Part shown: positions 1 to 12,500 of the stretch, piece by piece | Layout: each line of letters starts with the position of its first letter | How positions within the stretch are numbered: position 1 is the stretch's first letter | DNA from: Cladorrhinum sp. PSN259 | Lineage: Eukaryota > Ascomycota > Sordariomycetes > Sordariales > Podosporaceae | Length of the DNA stretch: 64,000 nt | Reading direction: 5' to 3' | NCBI GenBank assembly: GCA_033725935.1 | Contig: MU867063.1 | Location: 429,694-493,693, forward strand | Translations under genes and position numbers: made by a program | Notes under the pieces: model-generated | Database searches by the model: none | What the model saw: only the letters and a program-made list of their open reading frames with translations | Told to the model about the DNA's origin: nothing

Positions 1-342
1 CGCAGACGCTTGCTAGTCTCGGCATGAAGTCTCATCTCGGAATTTGCCGTCAGATCCATTTGGCTTGACTAGTGCTATTCAAACCATCAGCTAAGGTTGA
101 CAGCTGTCTCAAATCATGATATTCATCCTTGTTATCATAGGTAACTTGCCCCACTTAGAGTATGACGCCTCTTCTCCCGTCTCAAGATCACGAGACCACC
201 TGTCAATGCAGGTGAACATCCCTTTCAAAGCGGAAATCCCCGAAAACATATTTTCAATACAGCATCTATTCCCCTGCGGATCATATCTCACTTCAGAAAC
301 ATCACGCTTCCGACTTACAGATCATATTGCAGTCCCCAACCT
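1..342. other. Intergenic, 3' flank of the dehalogenase-like gene
   Basis: I see no gene here. The short open frames on both strands have no recognisable protein character. The stretch is the downstream flank of the minus-strand gene that ends at 343. Confidence 0.6.
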
Positions 343-1110
343 TTACGCCTCCTCCAACCCCAACCTCTTCACGACCTCGAGCAGTCCACCTTCATCCTCC
401 CCAACCCAAATGTCGACCCACTCCCTCGCGGCTTGATACCTCTCTTCGTCAGTCTTCCAGTCCTCGTCACCTGCACGTTCAATGTACACTGTCTTGAAAC
501 CCAGTTCCCTCGCAGCTGCCAGATCACCCAAGTGAGCAGCCACCATTGCTACTTCGCTTGGGTTCAGACGACCTAGCTTTTCGCAAGCGCCCAGGTAGAC
601 TTTTGTGTTTGGTTTGTATGCTTTGAAGTCCTCCGCCGAGATTATGTCGGTGAACCGGAGATTACCAAACTTGACTAGGTCATTAAGCAAAGAGGTGTTG
701 CCGTTTGAGAGGGTGGCGGTTCTGTAGTGTTTTGAAAGGGTTTGAAGACCCTGTGGAACGTCTGCGTGGGGCGGGAGAAAATGCCAGATTTTGGAGAGAC
801 TTTCGAGGGTAGAGGGGGGAGGTAAGGGGATGTTGTGGGCGTTGAGCAGGGAGATGAGACTTTCGTGGTGGTGGGTGTCGATGTCTTTCCAGGGGTCGGT
901 GGAGGGGTTGTAATTGAATGTGAAACGGCCATAGGATGAATGCCACAGGGCGGCAAGCTCCGACGGGGATGGTTGTGAAGATGTGGGAAGAGGTATGGAG
1001 GTTTCGAGGGCGGACGTGACCGTGGGACGCCAGGAGACGAGAGTGCCGAAGACGTCGAATGCCAGGGCCTTGACGCCTGGGAGGAGGGAATATTGGGGGT
1101 TGGCGCCCAT
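343..1110 (-). CDS. Type II haloacid dehalogenase-like hydrolase (HAD superfamily)
   Basis: Single-exon gene of 255 residues, the usual size for L-2-haloacid dehalogenases. Motif I is FDVFGTL with nucleophile Asp19. Motif II is SNGN (Ser135). The motif III lysine lies in the KAYKPNTK stretch near residues 163-170. Motif IV is VAAHLGDLAAARELGF, with Asp196 and the VAAH signature of the dehalogenase subgroup. Family members form an aspartyl-ester intermediate and hydrolyse the C-halogen bond of 2-haloacids. Many fungal members have no proven substrate, so the natural substrate is unknown. There is no signal peptide or membrane segment, so it is probably cytosolic. It is divergent from the membrane protein at 1937. 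Confidence 0.9.
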   Translation of the reverse strand: MGANPQYSLLPGVKALAFDVFGTLVSWRPTVTSALETSIPLPTSSQPSPSELAALWHSSYGRFTFNYNPSTDPWKDIDTHHHESLISLLNAHNIPLPPPSTLESLSKIWHFLPPHADVPQGLQTLSKHYRTATLSNGNTSLLNDLVKFGNLRFTDIISAEDFKAYKPNTKVYLGACEKLGRLNPSEVAMVAAHLGDLAAARELGFKTVYIERAGDEDWKTDEERYQAAREWVDIWVGEDEGGLLEVVKRLGLEEA

Positions 1111-1936
1111 GGTGGGGCACGATGGTCTGGAGGTCTAGGTGGTTTGCGTGGGCTGGCAGTGTCTTACGAGGATGGGGAAGAAGGCAGGTAGGGATCACCG
1201 ACCCGCAGTCTTGGTCCTGGTATCTTCGGTCCTGAGGAGCCAAGAAGTCTAGAACGTCTGCCTTAGGAGGTGAGCGGTCCCGAGATTCCTGAGCAATCCA
1301 ATCTTGGAAGCTTCTTTACAAGGTGAGGACCGCAAGGGTTGAGGGTAAGTACACAGGTGGTTTTTTGCTCGTAAGATCTTGACAAGGTAGGTACACGGTA
1401 AGTTCTATCTAGAGAGTTCTGGGGCCACACTTCAGATTGAGTTTATATCTGGATATTTGGATTTGTAAACATTCGATCACGAATAATTGGAGTAAGTGAG
1501 AAGAGAGGACATTGGGGGAAGGAAGCGGGGCATGCTGTGATTTGTGGGCCGAAACTCGGTTTTCGGGGTACACATCCATTGACGTCACATGTTGAACTTG
1601 GGATGAACGATGGAGACACAGTCGTGACGTTTGGTGAGTAAGCGATTCAACTTTTATTGATGATCTTTAGTAAGTGCCTAGCTAGTCAAAATATCCAAAT
1701 GAAATATCAGGGAAGTTGAAATGTTAGAATTGGTTGTTTGGAGGTGTAATTGATTGACAGGTTCAGAGAGGTAAGGTAACCATGATAAAAAAATGATTTG
1801 ATCTGATTTGATGATTTTTGGGTAAACTTCCTGTTCTTTGTGTCACCCCCGGATCTGAAATTTTAGCTTTAATGTTTTGACACTCGGGTCTGTGTCAGAA
1901 TAACACGACGGTAGAAAGAAAAAAATAACAGCAAAA
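1111..1936. other. Divergent intergenic region (promoters)
   Basis: This 0.8-kb stretch separates the dehalogenase-like gene (-) from the membrane protein gene (+). No protein or RNA gene is apparent. It must carry the start regions of both genes, but I cannot name specific sites. Confidence 0.6.
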
Positions 1937-3594
1937 ATGGTGACCGATAATAAATCACAACAACCTCGGGAGGAAAAAACGGAGCACTTTTCAGCAACGC
2001 ATTACAAGGCAGCACGCTCTTCAGGTCCGGTATCATGGTTCAACACTACGACTCACTACCACCCGCTCTCCAAGTCACCCACAGCTTCCAAGTCATCATC
2101 ACAGTCGACAGCGATCACAGCAGCAGCAGAAGAAGAAGAAGAATCGAAGCGTAAAGATGACTCGGATGATGGAGGAGGACAGGGGAGGAGAATATACCAC
2201 GTCTGGCGAAGTAGGGATAACAGGAAAGGAAGGCACGCGGTCGTTTTGGTTGATCAAAACAAGCAAACGGCCAACACAAAAAATTATGGACGACCGACAA
2301 ATACTAGTAGTGCGAAAGCGGTGTTAAAAGGGATAGGTAAAATGTTTGTGAGGTGGCCTTTTTGGGATGTGAGCTGGGAGGTTGCTCTTGTTTTTACCGT
2401 CGGTATGTATTCTTGACCTTCTGTTGTATATATATATAAGCTGATGATGTGAAATACCTAGGGTCAATAATATGGTGCGTAAACGGCTGTTTCGCTTTCC
2501 TGCCTCTGGTTGCGCCCTCGACCGAGTTCAGAGGGGAGACGGACGTGGCCGCGGGTTGGCTGGCCTTTGTGGGTGCTACCGTGTTTGAGTGGGGGAGCGT
2601 GTTGATGATTTTGGAGGCCGTCAATGAGAATCGTAAGTTTTTAAAATTGAATCTGAAGAGAAAAAAACTGTGAGAGATAGATAATCAGGGCAGGCAGGCA
2701 GCTGACTCGAGACATGAAACAAAAGGATCGGATTGCTTCGGCTGGGCTGTTGAAGAAGCGTTTGAAGATCACGGGATGGTGAGGTTGATACATGATGATC
2801 ATGAAAAGTGTCGACATCACCATGCGGACAGGAGGTCGTGGCTGAAGAGAGGCGGTACTCTTGTTGAACCGATCCGTGATGAGAAGAAGGAGGAGGAGGA
2901 AGGAAGGAAGTGGTACGTTTGTCTTGCATCTCTGTTTGTTTTGTCTCGGAGGGGCACGCACATAACTGACACCTTTCCAGGTCGTGGTGGCCAACTCTTT
3001 ACGAACTACGTACTCACTACATCAAGGAAATTGGGTTCCTTGCCGCTCTGTTCCAGCTTCTGGGGGCCACGATTTTCTGGATGGCAGGATTTACGAGCAT
3101 CCCACCCATCTACGACTCTCTCTCGACCCCGGTCAGGAACGGCACGTTCTGGCTGCCGCAGGTTGTTGGCGGCACGGGGTTCATTATTTCTAGCTTCCTG
3201 ATTATGCTCGAGACTCAGAAGAAGTGGTGTGTACAATATCAATCCGCTCGCTAAGAGCACTGATGGCTGACGATGGAGACAGGTATATTCCGGCCCCCAA
3301 GATGCTCGGTTGGCATATCGGGCTATGGAATCTTGTTGGCGCCATTGGATTCACTCTTTGCGGTGCGCTAGGGTTTGGAGCAGAGAACTCGGAGGCGGTT
3401 GAGTATGCCTCGACTTTGTCGACCTTCATTGGTTCATGGGCGTTCTTGGTATGTATCGAGTTGTTGGGCCTCTATACACCCTTTATATTGTTCATTGCTA
3501 ACTGATCGGCTGTTGTTTTCAGATTGGCTCGGTTATTCAGTGGTACGAGTCGCTCAGCAAGTATCCTCTTTCGGTCGAAAAGAATCTCTCCTAG
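1937..3594 (+). CDS. Conserved fungal integral membrane protein, six exons
   Basis: Exons are 1937-2402, 2462-2632, 2726-2912, 2981-3226, 3283-3448 and 3523-3594, giving 435 residues. Every intron has a GT donor (GTATGT, GTAAGT, GTACGT, GTGTGT, GTATGT) and an AG acceptor, and all phases close; the stop is TAG. Residues 1-135 are polar and rich in Ser, Glu and Lys. A conserved block follows, with WPFWDVSWEVALVFTVG, then WCVNGCFAFLPLVAPSTEF and FEWGSVLMILEAVNENR. The rest alternates hydrophobic helices with loops, including WMAGFTSIPPIYDS and WHIGLWNLVGAIGFTLCGALGF, so I expect about six to eight transmembrane helices. I recognise this as a widespread ascomycete membrane family of unknown function. 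Confidence 0.88.
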
Positions 3595-4563
3595 GTCTCG
3601 CTTCCAGAGAAGAGCTGAGTTACGGTCTCTTCGCAGAGGGAGGTTTTCCCGATCACCAACTTGAGGTTGTGGCATCCTTCAGACAGGATCCGTGGCACAG
3701 AAGACTCGGTAAGTAGGCAGCGAGATGAAGAGATTTTCGTAGCCAATTTCCCCGAACCGAGACAGGACTAACTGCCTCGTTTGTAAATCTTGTCAGACAG
3801 ACACCTCATGTGTAGAAAGCAGGGACTTAAGTGTCACGGCATCTGGAAGCCAGGTGTGAAGTTCCGAAAGGACCGGAAGCTGAAAGTGAGACATGGAGTA
3901 CGTCCATAGAAGTAGGCGTGCCTAGAAGTATGGCAACCGATTCTCAGTCTAGCTGGGGAAGGACTGAGCCATCCTTGATGTAGTGTAATGTTCCTTCTTT
4001 CCACACATGGTTGCAGAAACCAGGGCTGCCTTTCCCGAGACATGACAAGTCAGTGGTCATGTAGAATAACTACTGGCCGATTTAACTCACCGAAGCATTA
4101 CAATTCCCGAGACATCATGACATGCCATTGCCACTAGCAACGTATGTCGTTTCACAGCGAGCAACACCTTCGTTGTTGACGAATCTGGGCTGCCACTACT
4201 GCTGGACGAACTGTTGTACCCCATCCTTGTATACGGCCCAGAATTCTGCCTCTCACAGTTCTGTTTGAACTACCGAGAAGCCTTGCTCTAGCTCTAGGTT
4301 GTTGTATTGTACCTCTTCTGGCTGCCTTGACGCAACCCAGGCATGTTTTCCTCTCAGTCCCCGCCTGCCCCTTTGCCTCGGTCGCTCACATCACCAGCTC
4401 GTCCGCTCGAATCTTCTGACTTCTTCTGTTCGAGTCATCAAGCAAGCCATCGACATCCACAGAACCCACCGCAACCAAACACCCAGAGCAGCCACATCCG
4501 GCCATCACTGACTCACATCCACCCACCCCTTCATAAGGAAGATTTCGAAGAGCAGCTTTCAAC
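3595..4563. other. Intergenic
   Basis: About 1 kb with no supported gene, between the membrane protein gene and the tRNA-like unit. Confidence 0.55.
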
Positions 4564-4684
4564 GGTCCTGTGGGCGAGTGGTTAGCCAACCGGTCAACAG
4601 CGTTGATTTCACCCAGCGTTGCATTTCCTAAAGCGGAAGTCAGCGAAGGGCCGGGGGACGTCAGTTCGAACCTGACCGGGACCA
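4564..4684 (+). tRNA. tRNA-like gene, probably intron-containing, isotype unresolved
   Basis: The 5' end GGTCCTG pairs with 3' CGGGACC (six Watson-Crick pairs plus one T.G), followed by discriminator A at 4684. An A-box-like D arm, TGGGCGAGTGG, starts at 4571, with a 3-bp D stem GGC/GCC. The T arm is perfect: stem GTCAG/CTGAC with loop TTCGAAC, which is the B box. T6 follows at 4687. About 50 extra bases sit in the anticodon region, as in intron-bearing fungal tRNAs. The best anticodon-stem pairing (CCGG with CCGG) gives loop bases TCAACA, which would read AAC with C at position 33; an alternative register reads CAA. Neither is canonical, so a degenerate tRNA is also possible. Confidence 0.6.
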
Positions 4685-4686
4685 AA

Positions 4687-4692
4687 TTTTTT
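4687..4692 (+). terminator. RNA polymerase III terminator (T6)
   Basis: A run of six T residues lies two bases after the discriminator base of the tRNA-like unit. A T-run at this spacing is the normal Pol III stop signal. Confidence 0.6.
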
Positions 4693-5132
4693 GTGATTCT
4701 TTTTTTTTTCCCTTCATACTCGCCATGGCGTTAAGTAAGAATGAAGACGAAGAAGATGACATCCAGCTCTCAAGATTGTTGATGTACCCATATCATCTAC
4801 TTGTTCTAATTGAAGACGATGAAGATGATGCCAATGAAGAAAGAGAAGAAGTACTGTGTCATGAAGACCACCATCACCACCACCATCATCACATCCACAA
4901 CAGGCACATCAAATCATCCAAGCGAGAACCAACCGAGTCAAGAACCGAGTTTCAGAGATCATCTCCGGGAGCCAGATCTGTTTTTCTTCAGATTGACAAA
5001 TCACTCTACCATGAAACGAAACTTCAGGTTTCTCTATCAATCAAACCCCGTCAACTGCCGACGAACCGAACCACCATCGCGAGTCTGCCGATTTGTCAAT
5101 ATTCTGTAGGCACTTACAGTACGGAGTAGACA

Positions 5133-5161
5133 CCCCCCCCCCCCCCAAAAAAAAACCCCCC
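5133..5161. repeat. C14-A9-C6 homopolymer block
   Basis: Three abutting homopolymers: 14 C, 9 A and 6 C. Read on the minus strand this is G-tract, T-tract, G-tract, similar to the T/G junctions at 14818 and 63865. Length is prone to sequencing error. Confidence 0.85.
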
Positions 5162-8100
5162 ACATCTGCAAAGCAACGCTGCTGCATGCAAGTAATCTGC
5201 AATTCCTGCAGACTTCCCCCTGTTCACATCAATCAGCCGAACTCCACCTCTCCTGCAATGCACGTCCAAGGGATTCGGCTAGACGACGACATCATCATGG
5301 ATGGCATCCTTCATCAACAAAACGCTCTGACCTTCTTTTATTATTCTGCAATCTGCAGAGTACCATTCTATTCCACCGTACGGTAGTTTTGTTTAACCTA
5401 TGAAACGAAACAGTGATAAACGAAAACAATCTTTTTTTTTTTTCTTTGGCTCGCTTCAAAAAACTCTTTATCTCTCTTACCGTTCGGCACCAAGATCTGA
5501 ACAAACATTCCATCGGCAAAGTCGGGAAAGCACCGTAGAAACACCCAAGGCCCCAAGGAGACATCGGTTAACAACGTTGGATTTGTCTTGACTTTGGACC
5601 TCCCCGGTCCGAACACCTTCGCTAGTGTTTACTGCGCGCAGAAAAATGTGCTAAAGATTCCTGATCCTGGTTCGGATGGTCTCTTGGGGGAGGTGAATTT
5701 ACTGGTTAACGAAGAGAGACAAAAGTAAAAACTCTGGTGGCGAAGACAACCTAGGCGGCAAAACACTTTCCCTTCGCTTCCTATCAAATACAAAAAAAAA
5801 AAAATCCTACAGAGACCACAGGAGCCGACCCCAAAGAATATCCAATCTCGACAAAAACAGTAGGGTGAAAAGGACGGGAGGAGGCCGGCATTTTTGGGCC
5901 AACGCTGCGGCCGCATTCTGCAAGTTTGCAATTGTCTTTTGTTCATTGGATTGGATTGGGTGAGCGTCTTCCGCGCTACCAAAGCCTCAGGAGCAAGAGT
6001 AAAAGATAAAAAAAAATGTGATAGAAGTTCCCGAACTTGCAGTTTGCAGTATGCAAAAACCTATTGGTCAATGGGAATTCGACCGGACGCGGGAGGAAAA
6101 AAACGCGGGGTCGAACACCACAAACCACTCGAGAGAGAGGCTGTTTCGTGTAACAAGAATACGCCCGTGGGCTTGCATTCCCCGGAAGCCTCTCTCTTTT
6201 TTGATGAGCATAGGACTGATGAAACGGCTCATCACAAAGAAGAAGAAGAAACGAAATCCCCGTTGCTAATAAAACAAACACTTGGGAAGGGTGTGGGAGA
6301 GAAAAGAAATGAAAGAAACCGTTGCGTTCAGTGATGCTGGTGATTAAAAACCACCCACACCTGCAGGATTTCTGCTTGATGATTCGTCAAAATCGAAAAG
6401 AGAGCCGTTTTTCATTAAAATCGGGAAAAGGAGCACGGACCGGTTCTTCTTTTCCCGCTGCACTTTTCCCACTCACCCTTTGGCAAATTTCTGTTTTGAT
6501 ACTCATGTCAATCATCACCGGATGGAGCTTTTCGAGGCTGGATGAACTTTACATGTGTGTTGCATCGAGCGCGGGTGCCGTTCACCATCGTGGTTGAACA
6601 GACCAAGAAAACCGTCGTCTGAACTTCTCGCCGGACACAAACACAGAAGCAACGTTTTGTTTTTTCCACCCACTTACCTCGCCGCGATCCCGCATTGCAG
6701 ATGCCGCTTCTGCAGGACGGTGGCACAGCAGAGGGGGTGGTCCCCTGTCCCGAACACCGGACGTCTTCCCAGTGGCTCGACCGAAATGTTCCAAAGGATC
6801 GACCAGACAAACGACATCTCCAATGGCTGCGAAGATGAGTGGTAACTTGCTGACAACCTGGAAGGAAGGAAGGCCAAGCAGCAGCCTCACTTCTCAGCCG
6901 GCCAACAGCTTGCAACCAGGAAGTTCCGGTGATAAGCAAACAAACCTTAGTGCCATGCTTCGCTGGGTGGGGGTTCTTCCAGGTTGTTCAATTAAGGACC
7001 TCCACATTGCTGTTTTGGGAAGACTGAAGTTTGAAGATGCGCCACGCCACAGGCTCGCAGGCTATGAAAGAGTAATTTTCGATGAGACCGAGGCAGAACA
7101 CACCCAGAAAACGCGTAACGCGCGTGCCGCCGACTCCGAGCTGTTGTTTCCCATCCTCAATTTCCATCCCTCTTTCACATCCTGTTTCCAATATTTGTTG
7201 AATTTTTCCCCTTCAGCTCATCTCGGGGTGGATATCGTGAGGAAAGTAACACTCTCTCGTCACTTTCGGGAATGAGTTTTTGGTGGTTAACTCGAGCAGC
7301 TGTTCTCCACTGAGGCACCCAAAGGAGAGGGCGATCGACATCATCCTATCACAACGAGGAAATTTGGCTTGCCTGTGGCTTGACATCCAATTCGCCAGCT
7401 GCTCGCCTATCACAAGAGCACTGCTACCAAACGGGTTTAGCCGTTGTGTGCCCGCCCGGGCCACATCCCCTTTTTGAAGGACAATTGGTGCCAACTCTTG
7501 CATGTGCAGATTCATGTTGCATCCTCGAGATTTGGCCAATGCGATTCTTCAAGCAAAAAAAAAAAAAAGGAGAAGTCGTCCTGGTCTGTTTTTTCAAAGC
7601 TTAGGCTTGCATCTGCCAGTGTTATCCCAAGCTGCCTTTGGTCAAAAGTTTATTCGAGTTATTTCCGCAAGGAAGACCCTTCCAAGCCTGCCTTTACCAG
7701 TTGGAGAATGTTGACAGCTCTGAGCTGGGCCAATGAACGCGCCGGCAAGTATCACTTCATCTCCGTCTGGAAAGGAGCAATGAGATTTCCTTTTCGGAGT
7801 CGTTGGCGACAAGACGGAAGCTTGGCCTTGCCCGAGACCCAGGCCTTTGGCGTTCAGGGCCTTGTCAAGGTGGTATTGTGATAATGTTGAATCCTGGGTA
7901 GGCCGTCATCAACAATTCCCCAATTCTTGCGAGTTTCCATCTTATGTGAGCCGCCGCCTCCCGTTCTTGCTGCGGGAACAGGTCCACTGCAGGTTGAAGG
8001 ACAGGGAAGCAAGGAGCAGCAGCATCGACATCCCCAGTCGTTCTTCCCACAGTCAGGGACTTCCCGAATTTGCTCCACCGGGGGGGAAGGTGGCAGGCCC

Positions 8101-8981
8101 CACTTGCCTATTTCTTGGTGGGTCGAGTGCGTGGAAAAGTGGAGAGTACGTACATAATTGACCGGGTCTGCTCAGACCTTCCATCAGAGTCTGGGTCTGG
8201 GCAGTTTGCAATTGCGACTCTCAGCTTGACTTTCAAACCTTTCTGCAAGTTGACTCCAAGTCCTTCAGGTCTTCGAAAAAGATCTCAACTCGAGGAGCAA
8301 CCCGTTGCGTTCTGTACCTGTTCGATTCTTGTCATTTTTCGTCTCATTCTTTCTTCTGTTACGTTTCTGCTGCGGTTGCAACTTACACCAACTTGACACT
8401 TACACACGACGCTCACTCAGTTTCCTTGTCTCTTGTTACACACGGTTCTCGCTCTTCTTTTCGCCAGTTCCAGAACTCGTCTGTTTCTTCTTCTAATGCT
8501 CCATTGACCTTTGTTTTCTCTCGAACCACTTGCCTTGTTCCTCTGTTTGTTTGCCGCCGATCGAGCTTTTGGGAAACTTAGCGCACAAGCCGTCATCCAT
8601 TGACTGTGAGTAGATCACTTCGACGAAGCTGTCTGGCTGCCCCTCTTGGATGTAGCGCACAACCTTGCACATAGCCTCCAGTTGTGAGCATCGGACTGAC
8701 AATGTCATCTTGTAGCAGCTTCGCTTTTTGTGATCGGTCTTCCGACTGTTGACGCAGTTTCTCGGGATTCCGAGGACCAAATATACTTCAGCCATTACCA
8801 CGGCCCGCTCCATCATCCCCTCTGAGTCCTGCAACTCCAAATCCATCCTCAAACCGTCCGACCCCTCGATCATGTTGATTTGAGTCTCCGATTTGGGCAC
8901 GCCTGCGTCACTTCTACTCGTGCCCGACCTCGCCATCTTGGGCTGCTCTGGGACTGTCTGGTCTTGCGCAACTTTTATTCA

Positions 8982-9159
8982 GTAAGTGGACAATCCAGCT
9001 CTCTGAACCCGGATTTCGCCCCTATACTCCGGCCTCATAAGACAATGACTTTGCAATGCCGGGTTTTGCGCCAGGGACGCTTCACCTTACTATGCATGCT
9101 ATAGCCTTTGAGGATTTGCGTCGGGAATTGAGCGTCAAGTCATGCTGATTCTCCAATAG
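8982..9159 (+). other. Possible 5'-UTR intron of the ApsA-like gene
   Basis: A GTAAGT donor at 8982 is followed by a branch-like CATGCTGATT at 9141 and a CAATAG acceptor ending at 9159. The order and the branch-to-acceptor spacing match introns in this window, although 178 nt is longer than the coding introns. It would remove part of the leader of the gene at 9523. No transcript data are available here. Confidence 0.35.
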
Positions 9160-9522
9160 TAGCCCGGGGATCGACGTCGACAACGACAAGTGACCCCATG
9201 AACGTGATAAAACATTGAGGGGCTCACAAAAACCAGAATTGGTTTGGGGGGTTCAGTTTGGCTGTGTGCATTTAGTCGGTATGGCTTCCAAAACCCCCTG
9301 CACGTGCGCATTAACTTGCAGGATCGCTGTTTCAACCATCACCATGGTTCTGTATGCTGACCGCGAGGGATATTATAGCTCGAGATATTGATACATCTTG
9401 GTGGACAACACCCAAGAAAACCTCAAAACCAGTCAAATTGCCGGTGGAGATGTTTTAAGACTTTGAAACCAAGAGACACTCGGCACTTTTCCACACGCTC
9501 TCAACAGAAGAGGCAGCCGAAG

Positions 9523-12500
9523 ATGGTGGGCAATTGGGAAACCGAAGATGAGTCGTCGGGCCTTGTAAAGTCCCTACCGACACCCATGGATGCTCCGTAT
9601 CGCACACCTTCTCGTAACGTCTCACGAGGTTCACGCAAGTCACGGCGCTCAACAACACCCCCGGGGAAGAATAACAAGAGCCGCTCGCCGCCACCGACCA
9701 ATGGCGACAAGGGGGACAGAGGATCCAAGAGATCCTCTCGGGATGTCAGCAACGATGAGCACATTAGCCTTCTGGACCCACGCCGCTTCACACCCACTCT
9801 CCATGCAAATCTGGTATCTGAAATCTTATCACTGAGGCGCGACCAGGAGGAAAAACTCAAGATCATTGAGAGTCTGGAGACATCGTTACAAACAATCCGC
9901 GAGGAGTCCGAATCTCTTCAAGCCACGCTATTGGACACAGGAAAGGAGAGTCGTGAGTTAAAACGCCAGTTGGACTTGTTGGAAGGAGGAGCATCCTCGG
10001 CCCTTGGAGAGTTGACCCGGGAGCGTGACGATGCTGTAGAATCGGCTTCTGAAACCAAGAGGCGGCTGGAGCTTGCCCAGAAGAAACTGCGCAACCAAGA
10101 AGAAGACTCGGAGAGGGTTCATCGGCAATGGGCTAAGGAAAAGGACGAATGGGAAGAAGAGAAACGCAAATTCGAACGCAGGGTCCACGTTGCTGAGAGT
10201 CGCTTGAAGGTTGTGCTTGATGAGGTTGCCGGGTTGCAGGCGTCCGATGCCAATGGGATGAATGGGTTTATTGGACCACGGAACGGATCCGACAGCGATG
10301 CGGAGGACAGCGGCAAAGAAAATGATGGAGCCAGTGTGCGGACGTTAAGCCTAACAAACAGCATTCGATTCTCCGTGGCAAGCGGTGGCGTTCCGAAACC
10401 CAATGGAAATTCTCTGGCCGACGAACTGGGTTTCGAAGGGTTCGACGACGAGAGTGAATATGGGGGCCGCGAAAGCGTGCTGTCAAACGGCCGCCGAGAG
10501 AGCGTGTTCTCGCTTGGACACCGGGACAGCGTCATATCGATCGGTGCCAACCACTTGCGTAACATGAGCCGCGACAGCATCCTTTCCCGAACACATATTA
10601 GACGGCAAAGCAACGACAGTTTGATGAGGTCTAGCAGCATTCGTGGAAGAGTGGTGTTTAGTCCCGCTCTTGACAGGTTCGACGATGGTGTTATCAAGGA
10701 GGATGACGAAACAGATCCAGTGGCACCACCGAGGGTGAATTATGTCGACACTGGTGTTCAATTTTCTCCTCCTCCATCACCAAAAATTGTCTCTGCCAAA
10801 CCCGCGACACCCGAGTCTTCCCCATTCTTGCAGAGATACGAGAAACTGTTTGATGCCGACAGCCCACCACGCGTTGATCTCGAAATTGAGGCCAACCAGC
10901 GAAGAAAGAGAGTGCAAATTGGCCAGCCGCTTGCCATCAGGTCGACCGGCATCGAAAGTCTCATGGTCAATAGCTCATCTCAAACCGCAGAGGCACCCTT
11001 GAGCCCACCAAAGACCCCCAAGACGCCACTGTTGGAGTCACCACCGACACCTACACCCAAGATCCCGGAGATGGTATCCGTTTTCACGCAAACTGATGAT
11101 ATTCCGCCTCCGCTTCAACCTCCATTCGTTGGGTTGCCACCGATCACTATCCCCAGCATAAGCATAATCCCTCCTTCAAGCCGCCCCGGTACTCCTCGCG
11201 AGCCTCGACTCCCGCAGTTGTCCAAGGATTTTGGCTGCCAGGTTTCCCTTACCAGGTCACCTCCCACATCGCCACCCACCACATCCACGGCAATGCAGAC
11301 AGAGGAGATCCGTGTCGACAAGCGGCTGGCAAAACTACCCCCACACCTGCATCCATCAGCGATCACTTCCAGGCCATCATCTCCCGCAATCGCTTCGACT
11401 GAGGCTGCTGCTGATAACTCACGGCGGTTCACTCCGGTTCCAGGAAACGTGCCACCCCGGAATCCACGCAGGCTGACCAACAATCGAAGCCTGACCGAGT
11501 TGCCTTCATCGCCGCCTATTGGACCTTCACGGACTTTTGACGACGAAACCCGCGATGCATACCCTGGCAACAATGATGACGGCCCAGTTTCAAGTCAGAC
11601 TGCAGCTATACGTCGACCGCACAGAATAAGTAGCTTGTTTGCTGGCTTTGACGGAAATAGCTCTGATGAGGGTGACGAGTTTATGGATCCAGATCACAGC
11701 GATTCAGAGTACCGTACTGCTCTTTCGGCACCAAAGCCCATCTTGGGCTCGGTCCGGGGAGGCAAACGAGCATCGGAAGAAATCTTGACTTCGCCAGAAC
11801 AATCATTTTCCCCTCCCAATATAAGCCGCAGCAGGTACTCACCACGAGAGGTAGACGAGTCCGAGGGCATCTGGTCAGCCAATATCATCTCCCAGACGCG
11901 CGAGACCCAGGATAATTCGTTTGGAAGGTCTGACTCCCGGCGTGGCGCGCGTGCATCAGGCTTTGGCACCAAGTCAAGCGTCATGCGCAAGTCCGCCATG
12001 ATTCAGAATGGAATTGCTTCCCATTCAAGGGCTAGAAGTCCAAGTTTGGCAGATCCGAAGGAACCCCCGTTCCCCATTCCCACGCGAGCTAGCTCCAGGA
12101 AGCCACCACTCAGCGCCAGCGCCCCCAGTGATGGACGGAACACCCCGAGCAGAGGAGGCGAGGCGTGGGTTAGACGAGGCTCTGGTAGAAGTCACTACCG
12201 CGCCGGTAGTATTCGCAAAGTGCGATCTACTGCGACTATGCCTCGTCCTCCAAACCCTCGCCGGCGCTCTAGCCGCTCGCCTCCTTCTTTCTCACAATCC
12301 ATCGAAGCGGCGCCGGAGAGCCCTGGCCTGCCACCGCTTCCCAACAACGAGATCACAACGCCGCGCAATAAGGATACGTCGGCGTACTCGAAGTACAGGT
12401 CCCACAGGTCTCAACCTTCGACAAATACTGCGACCACCGGCGAGACGGCAGCTACCGCAGCCGCATCGCAGGCTGGCTCTAGTCAATCTGTTACCGTGGT

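Larger units (their letters stand above)
4693..9522. other. Long gene-poor gap and leader of the ApsA-like gene
   Basis: I find no convincing gene in this 4.8-kb stretch. It holds scattered homopolymer runs (A tracts near 5800 and 7556) and a C14-A9-C6 block at 5133-5161. From about 8300 to 8580 it is strongly pyrimidine-rich, as in many fungal promoters. Splice-like signals at 8606-8757 and 8982-9159 suggest a spliced 5' leader for the gene starting at 9523. Short upstream ATGs occur in the leader, for example near 9197. Confidence 0.5.

Noticed and set aside
683..1243. 186-codon minus-strand frame overlapping the dehalogenase-like gene
   Set aside because: It is a shifted-frame shadow of the real gene, rich in Pro, His and Arg with no motif.
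4725..5129. 134-codon ORF with acidic runs and eight consecutive His
   Set aside because: Low-complexity sequence from GAT/GAA and CAC/CAT runs, starting 30 nt after the Pol III terminator. No domain or codon-level support.
8493..8936. 147-codon minus-strand ORF starting with ATG
   Set aside because: It lies across the pyrimidine-rich promoter and leader of the ApsA-like gene, and no domain or splice context supports it. I keep it only as a reason to look at stranded RNA-seq.
9388..9522. Extension of the ApsA-like protein upstream of ATG 9523
   Set aside because: The frame is open but begins at TTG, with no ATG before 9523; the ATG at 9523 has a good context.
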